From UBA2943 sp946534895 (lineage in GTDB: Bacteria > Bacillota > Clostridia > Christensenellales > Aristaeellaceae), in assembly GCA_946534895.1 (NCBI GenBank), contig CAMNDE010000009.1:1-64000 (forward strand): DNA of 64,000 nucleotides, read 5' to 3'. Positions within the stretch are counted from its first letter, which is position 1, and each line of letters begins with the position of its first letter. A program made the position numbers and the translations under genes. The notes beneath the pieces were generated by a model that was not told where the DNA came from, ran no database searches, and was given only the letters and a program-made list of their open reading frames with translations. Below, piece by piece: positions 1 to 7,273 of this stretch.

Positions 1-1
1 T

Positions 2-37
2 CACTGCGACAGTTGTGGATACGAAAAAGCTTATTGA
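2..37 (+). CDS. zinc-ribbon microprotein, 3' end only
   Basis: Only the last 11 codons are inside the window, reading HCDSCGYEKAY and then TGA. They match the end of the complete gene at 111-398 (HCDQCGYEKAY) and the end of the gene at 6305-6538 (HCSLCGFEKSY), so this is the C-terminal zinc knuckle of a third paralogue. The upstream CPKC half lies outside the window. Tandem duplication with the next gene is the simplest explanation, because the nucleotide similarity continues past the stop codon. Confidence 0.6.
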   Translation, partial: HCDSCGYEKAY

Positions 38-50
38 CGAAGCCCGGCAC

Positions 51-95
51 GACAAAGGTTTTGAAGACCTGCTGGATCGCTACTTCGGAAAATAA
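51..95 (+). repeat. conserved post-stop coding motif, copy 1 (FEDLLDRYF)
   Basis: Just after the stop of the first zinc-ribbon gene, in the +1 frame relative to it, the DNA reads DKGFEDLLDRYFGK and a TAA. A related motif follows the next gene at 402-443 (SKDFEGLLDRYFK, TAA) with synonymous differences in the Arg and Tyr codons, and a third, weaker one sits at 765-800. It may be the eroded C-terminal tail of an ancestral longer protein. Confidence 0.45.
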
Positions 96-110
96 GGAGC
101 GCGCACATTC

Positions 111-398
111 ATGGCACTTTTCAAGAAGTCTCCTCCCAAGGCCTGCCCCAAATGCGGGAAGTCTGACGGCTGGCATATTCTCGGCAATGAAGGCTCGGCA
201 GTCGATTACGGCGGCCGCTTTGATGTGAGGCTCCAGCCCGGCGGATATGCGGGCTCGGCGGTCGATATCGGCGACCGTTCCAGAGAGACTTTCTGCCCCG
301 GAGGCGTTTCCGGCAATCATGCGGTTCAGAACAGCAGGACTGGCGTCCTGACGTATCATTGCGATCAGTGCGGATACGAAAAAGCATATCACGTCTGA
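111..398 (+). CDS. small zinc-ribbon protein (95 aa)
   Basis: ATG start with AAGGAG 11 bases upstream. The 95-residue product carries a CPKCGKSDGW knuckle at residues 14-23 and a second CDQCGYEK knuckle near the C-terminus, the two pairs expected to bind one zinc ion. A variable stretch with Gly/Ser and a 'PGG' turn separates them. No signal peptide or membrane segment is visible, so it should be cytoplasmic. It is a clear paralogue of the gene at 6305-6538 and of the truncated gene at 2-37. The function is unknown. Nucleic-acid binding or a metal-dependent protein-interaction role are both possible, but nothing in the sequence decides between them. A terminator follows at 454-487. Confidence 0.75.
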   Translation: MALFKKSPPKACPKCGKSDGWHILGNEGSAVDYGGRFDVRLQPGGYAGSAVDIGDRSRETFCPGGVSGNHAVQNSRTGVLTYHCDQCGYEKAYHV

Positions 399-401
399 CA
401 C

Positions 402-443
402 AGCAAGGACTTTGAAGGACTGCTGGATCGGTATTTCAAATAA
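402..443 (+). repeat. conserved post-stop coding motif, copy 2
   Basis: Here the motif SKDFEGLLDRYFK-stop is in the same frame as the preceding zinc-ribbon gene, separated only by its TGA and one codon. Reading through the TGA would add 14 residues. Codon differences from copy 1 at the Arg and Tyr codons are silent, which suggests that the peptide was once, or still is, under selection. Confidence 0.45.
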
Positions 444-453
444 TCTTTCATTC

Positions 454-487
454 AAGACAGCGGGGGTTTCGATCCCCTCTGTCTTTT
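454..487 (+). terminator. Rho-independent terminator
   Basis: AAGACAG pairs with CTGTCTT and an inner GGGG pairs with CCCC around a short loop, followed by a T run. It ends the zinc-ribbon transcript and lies just before the ribosome binding site of the next gene. Confidence 0.75.
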
Positions 488-505
488 TAGGAGGCCGCCC
501 TGACT

Positions 506-748
506 TTGGAACCAAAGGAACACAATGGAAAAACGATTCTTGCGTTCAATACAATATTGTCCGTCATTGCGGGCAAGCACGCAAAGATCGTCTCATTGGA
601 GGACATCGGAAAGAAAACGCTGATCGGGGGACAAAGCAGGCTGCCAGAAAACACGCTCAAAGCGTTGAACCGTATCATGGCAGAGTATCCGGATGTCACA
701 ATGCAGGAAGTAACCGACTACATCACATCCACATGGGACAGCCTGTAA
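506..748 (+). CDS. hypothetical protein, 80 aa
   Basis: The frame begins with TTG at 506, 11 bases after AGGAGG (489-494). An in-frame CTG at 500 is an alternative closer to the ribosome binding site. The product is a soluble, mostly helical 80-residue protein with no Cys and no membrane segment. I do not recognise a family. It reads as a genuine protein (amphipathic helices, a 'NTLKALNRIMAEYPDVTMQEV' like C-terminal half shortened here) rather than a shadow, and no other frame competes. The start codon is uncertain. Confidence 0.55.
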   Translation: MEPKEHNGKTILAFNTILSVIAGKHAKIVSLEDIGKKTLIGGQSRLPENTLKALNRIMAEYPDVTMQEVTDYITSTWDSL

Positions 749-764
749 GGGAAGCCAGTAACGA

Positions 765-800
765 AACAGCTTTGACAGCATGCTGAAACGGTATTTCGAC
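765..800 (+). repeat. post-stop motif, copy 3 (degenerate)
   Basis: After the stop of the 80-residue gene and out of frame with it, the DNA reads NSFDSMLKRYFD, matching the FExLLDRYF pattern of copies 1 and 2. It has no start codon or stop of its own nearby, so it looks like a relic. Confidence 0.35.
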
Positions 801-866
801 TGGCAGCTGATCATTTGGATGTGTTCCTACAGTTATGGTTTTATCATATTTGTGTGAGGTATCGAA

Positions 867-1097
867 ATGTTCAAGAATATGAACCCTGTTGTCAAACGTA
901 TCCTTTATTTTGTGTTTGGCTGCCTTGCTATGCTTGCAGCTGAATGGGGCGCAGCCATGATCAAAGGAAGGACGTTTGAAGTCAACTGGCTCTACATTAT
1001 CGGAATGGGCATTTTCATTACCGTTCTCGATATCATCATGCCTGCGGAACAGCGCAGGAAGAACCGAGAAAACCTGAATAATCGTTTCAAGCGCTGA
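867..1097 (+). CDS. small two-helix membrane protein (76 aa)
   Basis: ATG preceded by GAGGT. The 76 residues contain two hydrophobic segments (about 10-30 and 41-60) separated by a short polar loop with KGRTFEVN, and a very basic C-terminal tail rich in Arg and Lys, so the termini are probably cytoplasmic. No family is recognised. It is followed directly by a terminator at 1132-1164 and seems to be a single-gene unit. Confidence 0.65.
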   Translation: MFKNMNPVVKRILYFVFGCLAMLAAEWGAAMIKGRTFEVNWLYIIGMGIFITVLDIIMPAEQRRKNRENLNNRFKR

Positions 1098-1131
1098 ATC
1101 AAAGCTTCAGAAAGTGCAGTTTTTGCTGTCC

Positions 1132-1164
1132 AGGAGCAGTCCGTAATGGGCTGCTCCTTTTTTT
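1132..1164 (+). terminator. Rho-independent terminator
   Basis: Stem AGGAGCAG/CTGCTCCT with an 11-base loop, followed by seven Ts. It ends the small membrane protein gene. Confidence 0.85.
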
Positions 1165-1295
1165 ACATACTCCGACGATGCAATTATTCGATTTTCAGGG
1201 GATTCTTCGGGACAGCTGGTAAAATGTACCCGTGATTTCAAACAGTTGAAGTTTTTGCCTGCCCGCACCTTCCGGTTTATTACAGATTTACGTGA

Positions 1296-1514
1296 TCAGG
1301 CAACGTTAGGATCATACAGGAACGCATGATACAGTTCCTTGATCTTGGCCAGTTCCTCCGGAGTGCAAACCTTCTTCACCTCACGGATGCCATGGACGTT
1401 GTACTTGGCAAAGAGCGTGTTCAGGTAGTCCGCATACACATCAAAGGCATCGCCGCCGCCGATCAGTTCCAGTTCTTCAAGTTCCAGTTCCATCATTTCA
1501 TTCATGTTCATCAT
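1296..1514 (-). CDS. possible double-glycine leader peptide (72 aa)
   Basis: ATG at 1514 with AGGAG in good position. The N-terminal segment is Met/Glu/Leu-rich and ends in LEELELIGGG near residue 20, the pattern of double-glycine leaders of ribosomally made peptides. The remaining 50 residues (DAFDVYADYLNTL onwards) are mixed helical with one Cys. No modification enzyme, ABC exporter or immunity gene is next to it. Alternatively it is an unrelated small acidic protein in which GGG is a flexible turn. The gene is real by ribosome binding site and codon use. The role is an inference. Confidence 0.5.
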   Translation of the reverse strand: MMNMNEMMELELEELELIGGGDAFDVYADYLNTLFAKYNVHGIREVKKVCTPEELAKIKELYHAFLYDPNVA

Positions 1515-1727
1515 TTTATTTTCTCCTTTTCCGCCTCTTCTGCGCTGTTTTTTATTTTTTCGGAAGCTTTATTGCTCCGTGCACCTGTATATACGCAGAC
1601 GAAGACAGGGGTGACAGCTGCAGATCAAAAAAGTAAAAAAACATACAGCCAGAATCGGCATCTACGGCGGATTTTCCGATAGCGGGATTTTCCGCTTAAG
1701 GAACTGACTGAAAGCATCTGCAGAGAA

Positions 1728-1783
1728 AAAGATTCGATATCAGCCCCGTTATCGATTGGCAGGGTCTCTGATATCGAATCTTT
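1728..1783 (-). terminator. long perfect inverted repeat, likely terminator
   Basis: Two perfect 16-base arms (AAAGATTCGATATCAG and its complement) flank a 24-base loop. On the minus strand the 3' arm is followed by a T-rich run. It lies about 75 bases after the stop of the ATPase gene, whose transcript it probably ends. Confidence 0.65.
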
Positions 1784-1857
1784 GGCGCGGCAAGCGTTGT
1801 ATTTGTTCAAAGTATAAAAATGAGTAGATGCTAAGTCACAGTCATCAAGCTTCTCCA

Positions 1858-3429
1858 TCAGCTCACAGCCCAGTCTGTCAGTTTCCTGGATTTGCTATCA
1901 AATGATACGCCAATTTTATACAGTCTCCTGGAATCTGCGATAAATGGGAGCGCATAGTCTTTGCTGTCTATCTGTTCAAGCGCTGTCGTTGCGGTACCGT
2001 CCCGTTTGAACTCAAACAGATATATGTAGTTCCTTGTTTGAACTCTGCAGTCAATACGTCCTGTATAGGTATGCATCTCACACTGGCAATACTTTCCAAG
2101 CAGTGTAAACACCAGATATATGACCGCCTGAAAATAATGTTCAAAAGGATCTGATTCGACTGTATATGTAATATTGGCAAATAATCCGGTCAGAACATTT
2201 CTGATCTGATCCAGTTTCCCATTTTCAATGTATTCGTCCAATGAAAAGATATCAAGCCCGTTCCCAGCACTCGCACCGGGTACATAAGAAGGCATCATGC
2301 TTTCAAGGAAACCATATTTCACCTCTTCATTGGGAAAGCTGAGCGTATACCGTTTTCTGTCTGCATCATAATCCGCTATGGTAAGGTATCCGGTCTGGTA
2401 TAAAAGCGGAATTGGATTCAGGCTGTCTCCTGTATAATCTTTTAGAACTGACTCACTCGCAAATATAGTCCCCTCTGTGAACTTCGACACATCAAATTGA
2501 ATATCGCGTAGTCTTTTTATCAAAAATGTCGGAGTTCCTGTTTCAAACCAGTAAGAACCAAAGTCCTTTGAAAAGAAACACTTCAATAAACTGTAAGGAT
2601 TGTACACTCCCTCAGCATCCGGATAAAAGTGGTATCCGTCATACTGTTTCTTTAATTCATTCAGGCATTCTGATCTCTGAAGTTTTCTTCTTCGGGACAG
2701 TGCATCTATTTCCTGGTCAAAACAATCATTCATTTCCGATTCTGTTATTCCACATATACAGGCGTACTCTTCGTCCAGTGAGATATCATTCAGCTGATTC
2801 AAATCGCTGAAAATGCTCACCTTATGAAACTTGGATACTCCGGTGATGAAGATAAACTGAATATAATCATCAAAGCTCTTCAATGTGCTGAAAAAGCCTT
2901 TGATTACCTCTTTGTTATGTTCCCGAAGTTCCTCGTTTTCCATGACATCCATAAGCGGCTTGTCATATTCATCCACAAGAATCACACAGCGAAAACCAGT
3001 ATTTTCCTTAGCCGTTCTAAGTAATTTCTGAAACCGTTCTCCAAGCATAAGAGTATGGTTTACAGACGAATACTCCTCTTCCCATTGCTGCAGTTGAAAA
3101 TCCAGTCTGCGCTCCAAAGAGCCCTTCTCCTGGTAGTTGGCACCATTAAAATCAAAAAAGAATACTGGATGTGGTTTCCAGGCTTCCGGATTTCCCTCTT
3201 CCAGATTTTCTATTGCAAGTCCGCCAAACAGTTCCCGCTTTCCTTCCCAATACGCCTTCATTGTAGAAAGGAGAAGGCTCTTTCCAAATCTTCTTGGTCT
3301 GCTCAGAAAATATGGTTTCCCCTCGTGAACCAACTGATAGATATACTTTGTTTTATCCACATAAATATATCCATCATTTCTTAATCCTTCAAATCCCTGT
3401 ATTCCAATCGGAAGTTTTCTCACCGTCAT
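1858..3429 (-). CDS. AAA-ATPase-like / PD-(D/E)XK nuclease family protein
   Basis: A complete 523-residue protein of the widespread family pairing an N-terminal ATPase-like region (AAA-ATPase_like) with a C-terminal PD-(D/E)XK nuclease-like region (DUF1703 type). It begins with the family's KLPIGIQGFEGLR and YVDKT. A P-loop-like RPRRFGKSLLLST lies near residue 45, a Walker-B-like VILVDEYDKPL near 150, and IYLFEFKRDG near the C-terminus carries the nuclease-like E-x-K. The cellular role of the family is not established. Copies are often multiple in anaerobe genomes and behave like mobile accessory genes. It lies alone in an AT-rich patch with codon use unlike its neighbours, which suggests horizontal transfer. 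RBS GGAGG precedes the ATG. Confidence 0.88.
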   Translation of the reverse strand: MTVRKLPIGIQGFEGLRNDGYIYVDKTKYIYQLVHEGKPYFLSRPRRFGKSLLLSTMKAYWEGKRELFGGLAIENLEEGNPEAWKPHPVFFFDFNGANYQEKGSLERRLDFQLQQWEEEYSSVNHTLMLGERFQKLLRTAKENTGFRCVILVDEYDKPLMDVMENEELREHNKEVIKGFFSTLKSFDDYIQFIFITGVSKFHKVSIFSDLNQLNDISLDEEYACICGITESEMNDCFDQEIDALSRRRKLQRSECLNELKKQYDGYHFYPDAEGVYNPYSLLKCFFSKDFGSYWFETGTPTFLIKRLRDIQFDVSKFTEGTIFASESVLKDYTGDSLNPIPLLYQTGYLTIADYDADRKRYTLSFPNEEVKYGFLESMMPSYVPGASAGNGLDIFSLDEYIENGKLDQIRNVLTGLFANITYTVESDPFEHYFQAVIYLVFTLLGKYCQCEMHTYTGRIDCRVQTRNYIYLFEFKRDGTATTALEQIDSKDYALPFIADSRRLYKIGVSFDSKSRKLTDWAVS

Positions 3430-3777
3430 AATCCTTCTCCCTCCTTTCAGCCCTCAGGAAAAAGCTCATGTTCGTTGGTGTTTCCATCGATCTGTCCTGT
3501 AAGAGCACCATCAGCTGTCTGATTTGCCTATAGCACCCCCAGGGCACACGACCAGTGTGCCTTTTCTTTGTTCAACATATAGCCGGCTTTACAGCTTTGG
3601 CTAGAGTAAAAATCAGTCTGAGGTAACTGCTCTTTCTTCAGCCCCAACATAATTCCTCATACAGGCATGATCGTTCTTCTTGGCACTCTTCTCAGGTATC
3701 ATATATCAACCATCTGAAAAACACAACGGAAAAAACAATGCATCGTCCACGATTGCAAAACCAATTGCTTCTGTGCC
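3430..3777. other. AT-rich intergenic region
   Basis: No convincing gene in this gap between the divergently transcribed ATPase gene and the end of the S9 peptidase gene. It holds the 5' region of the ATPase gene and a small terminator-like hairpin at 3543-3570 (GGCACAC/GTGTGCC followed by TTTT) with no obvious plus-strand gene to serve. It could be scar sequence from the insertion of the ATPase gene. Confidence 0.5.
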
Positions 3778-3824
3778 TGCAAAGGAAACATCCGCCGGCC
3801 TGACCGTCAGATGTTTCCTTTGCA
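3778..3824. repeat. 15-bp perfect inverted repeat
   Basis: TGCAAAGGAAACATC and its exact complement are separated by 17 bases, about 95 bases downstream of the S9 peptidase stop codon. There is no U-tract after it on either strand, so it is not a classical terminator. It may act as a 3' mRNA stabiliser or a terminator with other requirements. Confidence 0.55.
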
Positions 3825-3916
3825 TTCCCTTAATGCACAGATGCGGTTTTACGAAACATAGAATCCAATGTTACCAGGCATTCCGTATCCCTGTTGCACC
3901 CTTATCGCGCAGGCGG

Positions 3917-5905
3917 TCACTTTGCATATCTGTCAAACCAGCCCGTGATTTCCTCAAGCCGGCGGAGACGATGTGCCGGTTTGCCTGTGCGGGAAAGCTC
4001 ATGGTTTTCTCCATGGAACACAACCATCCTGGCGGGAACACGCAGATAGACCAAAGCAGTATACAGCTGATACCCCTCAGAGATGGGACAGCGGTGATCC
4101 TCTTCGCTGTGGATTATAAGCGTCGGGGTTTTTGCGTTCCTGACATACTTCAGCGGGGAGACATCCCACATCTGTTCAAAGCCTTTTTCGGAATACGGAT
4201 CCGCGCTGCACATTTCAGAGCTGGAAACAGGCGGAATATCACCAATGCCGTACATCGTCACCCAGTTGGAAATGCTGCGCTGGGTGGCAATGCAGCAGAA
4301 CCGGTCCGTATGTCCCAGAATCCAGTTGCTCATGTAACCGCCGTAGGATCCGCCGGTGCAGCACATCTTTTTCCGATCGATGGCCGGATACAATTCCAGC
4401 ACTCTGTCAGTAAAGGCCATGATCTGCCGGTAGTCAATGCTGCCCCACTGCAGATCAAGATAGGAGAACGCATTGCCTCTGCCGTCCGAACCGTGGGGAT
4501 TGCAGAAAAAGACAATATAGCCTCTGGCCGCCCATGCCTGCATTTCATGAAAGAACACGGGGCCATAGGCGCACTTGGGCCCGCCGTGAATGTCCAGAAC
4601 CGCAGGATATTTCTTCCGGGAATCATAGTCTTCGGGCAGAAGCACCCAGCCGTCAATCTCTTCGCCATCCAGTTCCGCCGTAACAGGATGCGGCTGTGCC
4701 ACATACGTATCCTTCAGAACATCGTGATTCCAGGAGGTGAGACACCGTGCTCCCTCAGGCGCCGCGCAGTAGATTTCCGGAAGCTTCATGTCAAACATGC
4801 CTGCATAGATCACCCTGCCGGCATGCACGTCATAATCACTGAGCAGGCCCCGGGTTGAAACAACGGTTTCGATCCTGCCGTCCAGGCCGATGCGCTTCAG
4901 CGTGCACCCGTCCCTGTCCAGCGCAGGGAAATAGAGGAAGCCGCCGTCTGCCTTGGTGAAACGTGCAGCGCCATACTCCACATCCGTCAGCATGGCATTC
5001 CCGAGGCTTTCATCCGCGTCACAGAGCATCTTCAGCTCCAGCGACCGGATATCGAAGGTATAGAAGCGCGGGTTTTCATTGTCCCCGAAACGCTTTCCAT
5101 CCGCGCCGATCACAACGAGCGTGTCCCCGATGAATTCAATGGCGTAGATCAGGAGACGCGGGCCCAGCACCTGCTCGGTTTTCCCGGTTTTCAGATCCAG
5201 ACGGTACAGACATTCCCGGTTGGGTCTTCGGGTGCGGTATGTCGCGCCGCTGAACCAGACCTGATCACCGTGAACCCGGAACGTGCCCACATCGGTCAAT
5301 TTCCCGGTCAGACGGCGAAGCTTCTTTTCCTCAGGCAGGTAGTGGAACAGCGCGCTGCGCTTTCCCTGGATCAGGCCGCGGCCGTTGAATACGAAAGGTG
5401 ATTCCGTCAGCACCTCGTAGTCCTTTTCCTCGCCGAGCTTCTCCAACGCCTTCTTCTTTTTGTCCCCTTCCAGGAGGTACAGGTCAGGGTGTTCCGTGCT
5501 GATTTCCCCTGTCATCAGCAGGCTTCCGTCTGTCAGACGCCTGAACGCGCCGGCATTGATCGGAAGCTCCATGGCCTTCTCCGCTTCGCCGCCCGTCAGC
5601 GGCAGCCGGTACAGCACAGTGGATGCTGCTTTCTCCCCTGTTTCCTTCTCCTCTTTCTTTTCGTCGCGCTTTTCCGTGGCAAACAGGATATGCTCCTCGT
5701 CCTCAAAGAAGAATTCCCCGATTCTTCCGTCACTGACCATAAGCCGGTCATCATCCCCGGTACGCAGCCGGAGCCGGCTGACATATTCCTTCTTTTCCCG
5801 GTCAATGCCCGTCATCACATATGCCAGTTTCCCGCCTTCGGGAGAATAGGTCAGGGAGGAAAGCATCCGGAAATCCATAAACGTATCCAGGCCGATTTTT
5901 TTCAT
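3917..5905 (-). CDS. S9 family prolyl oligopeptidase / acylaminoacyl peptidase
   Basis: A serine peptidase of about 662 residues. The N-terminal two thirds form a WD40-like beta-propeller and the C-terminal third an alpha/beta-hydrolase domain. The nucleophile is in TGGSYGGYMSN (Ser about 518), the acid in HSEEDHRCP (about 601) and the histidine in HGENHELSR (about 634). HGGPKCAYG supplies the oxyanion region. I placed the start at the ATG giving MKKIGLDTF, because AAAGGAGA lies 8 bases before it; the upstream in-frame ATG at 5935 lacks one. No signal peptide, so it probably trims imported or internal peptides in the cytoplasm. It is transcribed alone from a promoter at 5971-5998. Confidence 0.92.
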   Translation of the reverse strand: MKKIGLDTFMDFRMLSSLTYSPEGGKLAYVMTGIDREKKEYVSRLRLRTGDDDRLMVSDGRIGEFFFEDEEHILFATEKRDEKKEEKETGEKAASTVLYRLPLTGGEAEKAMELPINAGAFRRLTDGSLLMTGEISTEHPDLYLLEGDKKKKALEKLGEEKDYEVLTESPFVFNGRGLIQGKRSALFHYLPEEKKLRRLTGKLTDVGTFRVHGDQVWFSGATYRTRRPNRECLYRLDLKTGKTEQVLGPRLLIYAIEFIGDTLVVIGADGKRFGDNENPRFYTFDIRSLELKMLCDADESLGNAMLTDVEYGAARFTKADGGFLYFPALDRDGCTLKRIGLDGRIETVVSTRGLLSDYDVHAGRVIYAGMFDMKLPEIYCAAPEGARCLTSWNHDVLKDTYVAQPHPVTAELDGEEIDGWVLLPEDYDSRKKYPAVLDIHGGPKCAYGPVFFHEMQAWAARGYIVFFCNPHGSDGRGNAFSYLDLQWGSIDYRQIMAFTDRVLELYPAIDRKKMCCTGGSYGGYMSNWILGHTDRFCCIATQRSISNWVTMYGIGDIPPVSSSEMCSADPYSEKGFEQMWDVSPLKYVRNAKTPTLIIHSEEDHRCPISEGYQLYTALVYLRVPARMVVFHGENHELSRTGKPAHRLRRLEEITGWFDRYAK

Positions 5906-5970
5906 GACTGTCTCCTTTCTCTTCTGCCGATTCACTGCAGAACTGCCAGAGTTTCTTTTTTCCGATGACT

Positions 5971-5998
5971 ATTCTACATGCATATCCATATTGATCAA
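5971..5998 (-). promoter_or_regulatory. sigma-A-type promoter of the S9 peptidase gene
   Basis: On the minus strand TTGATC is followed after 16 bases by TAGAAT, about 65 bases before the chosen ATG. Confidence 0.5.
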
Positions 5999-6290
5999 GT
6001 CCGTGTTCATGAATGGATCCTGACCGGCTCTGCCTGAAAGGACCTGACCGGACCGCAGGATTCGATCATATATATGTATCTTTCAGACAGAACCGATTGA
6101 CTGATGCTGGCAAATACCATAAGATACCAGCGAAACCAGTCCCCTTTGTTCATAACAGCATGCATGGTCCTGCACCGCACCGGCAGGCCGCTGAATCCCC
6201 GGCTGCAGAACCCATGCCTTCAGCATTTCACGCAGCCGCATCCATTTCCCATATCCTGCAAAGGGGACCTTTCGATACCCATGCCCTGAG
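5999..6290. other. intergenic region without recognised gene
   Basis: This gap separates the divergent S9 peptidase and zinc-ribbon genes. The open frames across it have atypical composition and no ribosome binding sites. Apart from the minus-strand promoter at its left end I see nothing definite. Confidence 0.4.
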
Positions 6291-6304
6291 AGGAGGCATC
6301 CTGC

Positions 6305-6538
6305 ATGTTCAATATCTTCCGGAGAAAGCCGCCCAAGGTCTGCCCCAAGTGCCACCGGGCGGATGGCTGGAGATGCACCTACGGAGATCCCGAGCCCGGC
6401 AATCTGGTCAATCTCATGCGCGAAAGCCTGACCCCCGGCGGTACCAGCAATATCTTTGCCGATTCAAGGATTCAGCACACACGCCGGAGAGTGATCAAAT
6501 ATCACTGCAGCCTCTGCGGATTTGAAAAAAGCTACTGA
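6305..6538 (+). CDS. small zinc-ribbon protein (77 aa), paralogue
   Basis: ATG preceded by AGGAGG at 6291-6296. The product has the same plan as the gene at 111-398: a short hydrophobic/basic start, PPKVCPKCHRADGW, a variable middle including SLTPGGTSN, and a terminal CSLCGFEKSY. Shared positions include PPK-CPKC-x4-DGW, 'TPGG', and YHC-x2-CG-EK-Y. Two cysteine pairs should bind one zinc ion. The next gene, a C39-like peptidase, starts 55 bases downstream, so the two could be co-transcribed, but a strong hairpin lies between them. Function unknown. Confidence 0.75.
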   Translation: MFNIFRRKPPKVCPKCHRADGWRCTYGDPEPGNLVNLMRESLTPGGTSNIFADSRIQHTRRRVIKYHCSLCGFEKSY

Positions 6539-6540
6539 TA

Positions 6541-6567
6541 GGACGCGAAGCCGCGCGGCTTCCGTCC
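6541..6567 (+). other. GC-rich hairpin after zinc-ribbon gene
   Basis: GGACGCGAAGCC folds on GGCTTCCGTCC around a GCGC loop, immediately after the stop codon. No T run follows, so it is either a weak terminator or a structured spacer before the peptidase ribosome binding site. Confidence 0.45.
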
Positions 6568-6593
6568 CCTACTGATTCCAGGGAGTGAACCTC

Positions 6594-7166
6594 GTGAAAG
6601 GATATATTTTCTACTGCCAGCTGGACTATCCCGACAGGCCGTATCCATGCACCACCACAGGCTTCGGCACCATTGCCAACAATGGATGCGGCCCCTGCAG
6701 TGCCGCCATGGTGGCGGAAAACATGCTGCATATTTCCTTCAAGCCCTGGGATGCCTGTGAACTGGCCATCGCCTGCGGAGCCCGGGAAAAGCCCGGAACA
6801 GACCTGTATATTTTCGCCCCGGTCTTTGCGGAAAAGGTCGGGCTGCGCCTCACCGTGACCGAGGACGCGGAAATGGTCCGGTCCTTTCTCCGTGACAAGC
6901 GCGGCATGGTCATCGCCAATACCCGCGGTGACCGGGAAGGCTATACCGGCGTATTCTCAGACAGCGGACACTATATCGTGCTTACGGATCTCGAGGGCGA
7001 CAATGTGCGCGTTCTGGATCCCATGTACCGGCCCGGGCGCTTCGATATTCCCGGACGCAAGGGCAAGGTGACCATGGAAGGCAATGAAGCCGTGGCCAGC
7101 TTCTCCATTATCCCGGAAGACTGCAAGAACCGTCCGTTTTTCCTCTTTGAAAAGCCGGCAGACTGA
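6594..7166 (+). CDS. C39-like (papain-fold) peptidase
   Basis: About 190 residues with the cysteine-peptidase signature NNGCGPCSAAMV near the N-terminus (catalytic Cys in CGP) and the histidine in DSGHYIVL, followed by LDPMY, as in the C39_2 group. I chose the GTG at 6594, 8 bases after AGGGAG; a GTG at 6585 in frame overlaps the ribosome binding site. There is no signal peptide or transmembrane segment, so it acts in the cytoplasm or is released by lysis. Unlike bacteriocin-processing C39 domains it is not fused to an ABC transporter. The substrate is unknown. It sits between a zinc-ribbon gene and the GH9 operon. Confidence 0.75.
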   Translation: MKGYIFYCQLDYPDRPYPCTTTGFGTIANNGCGPCSAAMVAENMLHISFKPWDACELAIACGAREKPGTDLYIFAPVFAEKVGLRLTVTEDAEMVRSFLRDKRGMVIANTRGDREGYTGVFSDSGHYIVLTDLEGDNVRVLDPMYRPGRFDIPGRKGKVTMEGNEAVASFSIIPEDCKNRPFFLFEKPAD

Positions 7167-7273
7167 TCGCTGCCTTCGCTTCCAGGCTGCCATACCACGC
7201 ATGCTCCAGATCCACTGTGCATATGTCCATATCAGAATCGGTCACAGAAAGCTGAAGAAAGGCGGATCTTACC

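Noticed and set aside
1625..1858. 77-codon frame after the AAA-ATPase stop on the minus strand
   Set aside because: It starts on the stop codon overlap but runs through the long inverted repeat that acts as a terminator, and its composition (basic and Ser-rich end) is not protein-like.
3680..4858. 392-codon plus-strand frame
   Set aside because: It is antisense to the S9 peptidase gene, which has a full catalytic triad; the plus frame is His/Arg-rich without any recognisable motif.
6594..7166. C39-like peptidase as the processing enzyme of the double-glycine peptides
   Set aside because: It lacks the ABC transporter fusion of bacteriocin exporters and lies kilobases away from both peptides; a link is possible but unsupported.
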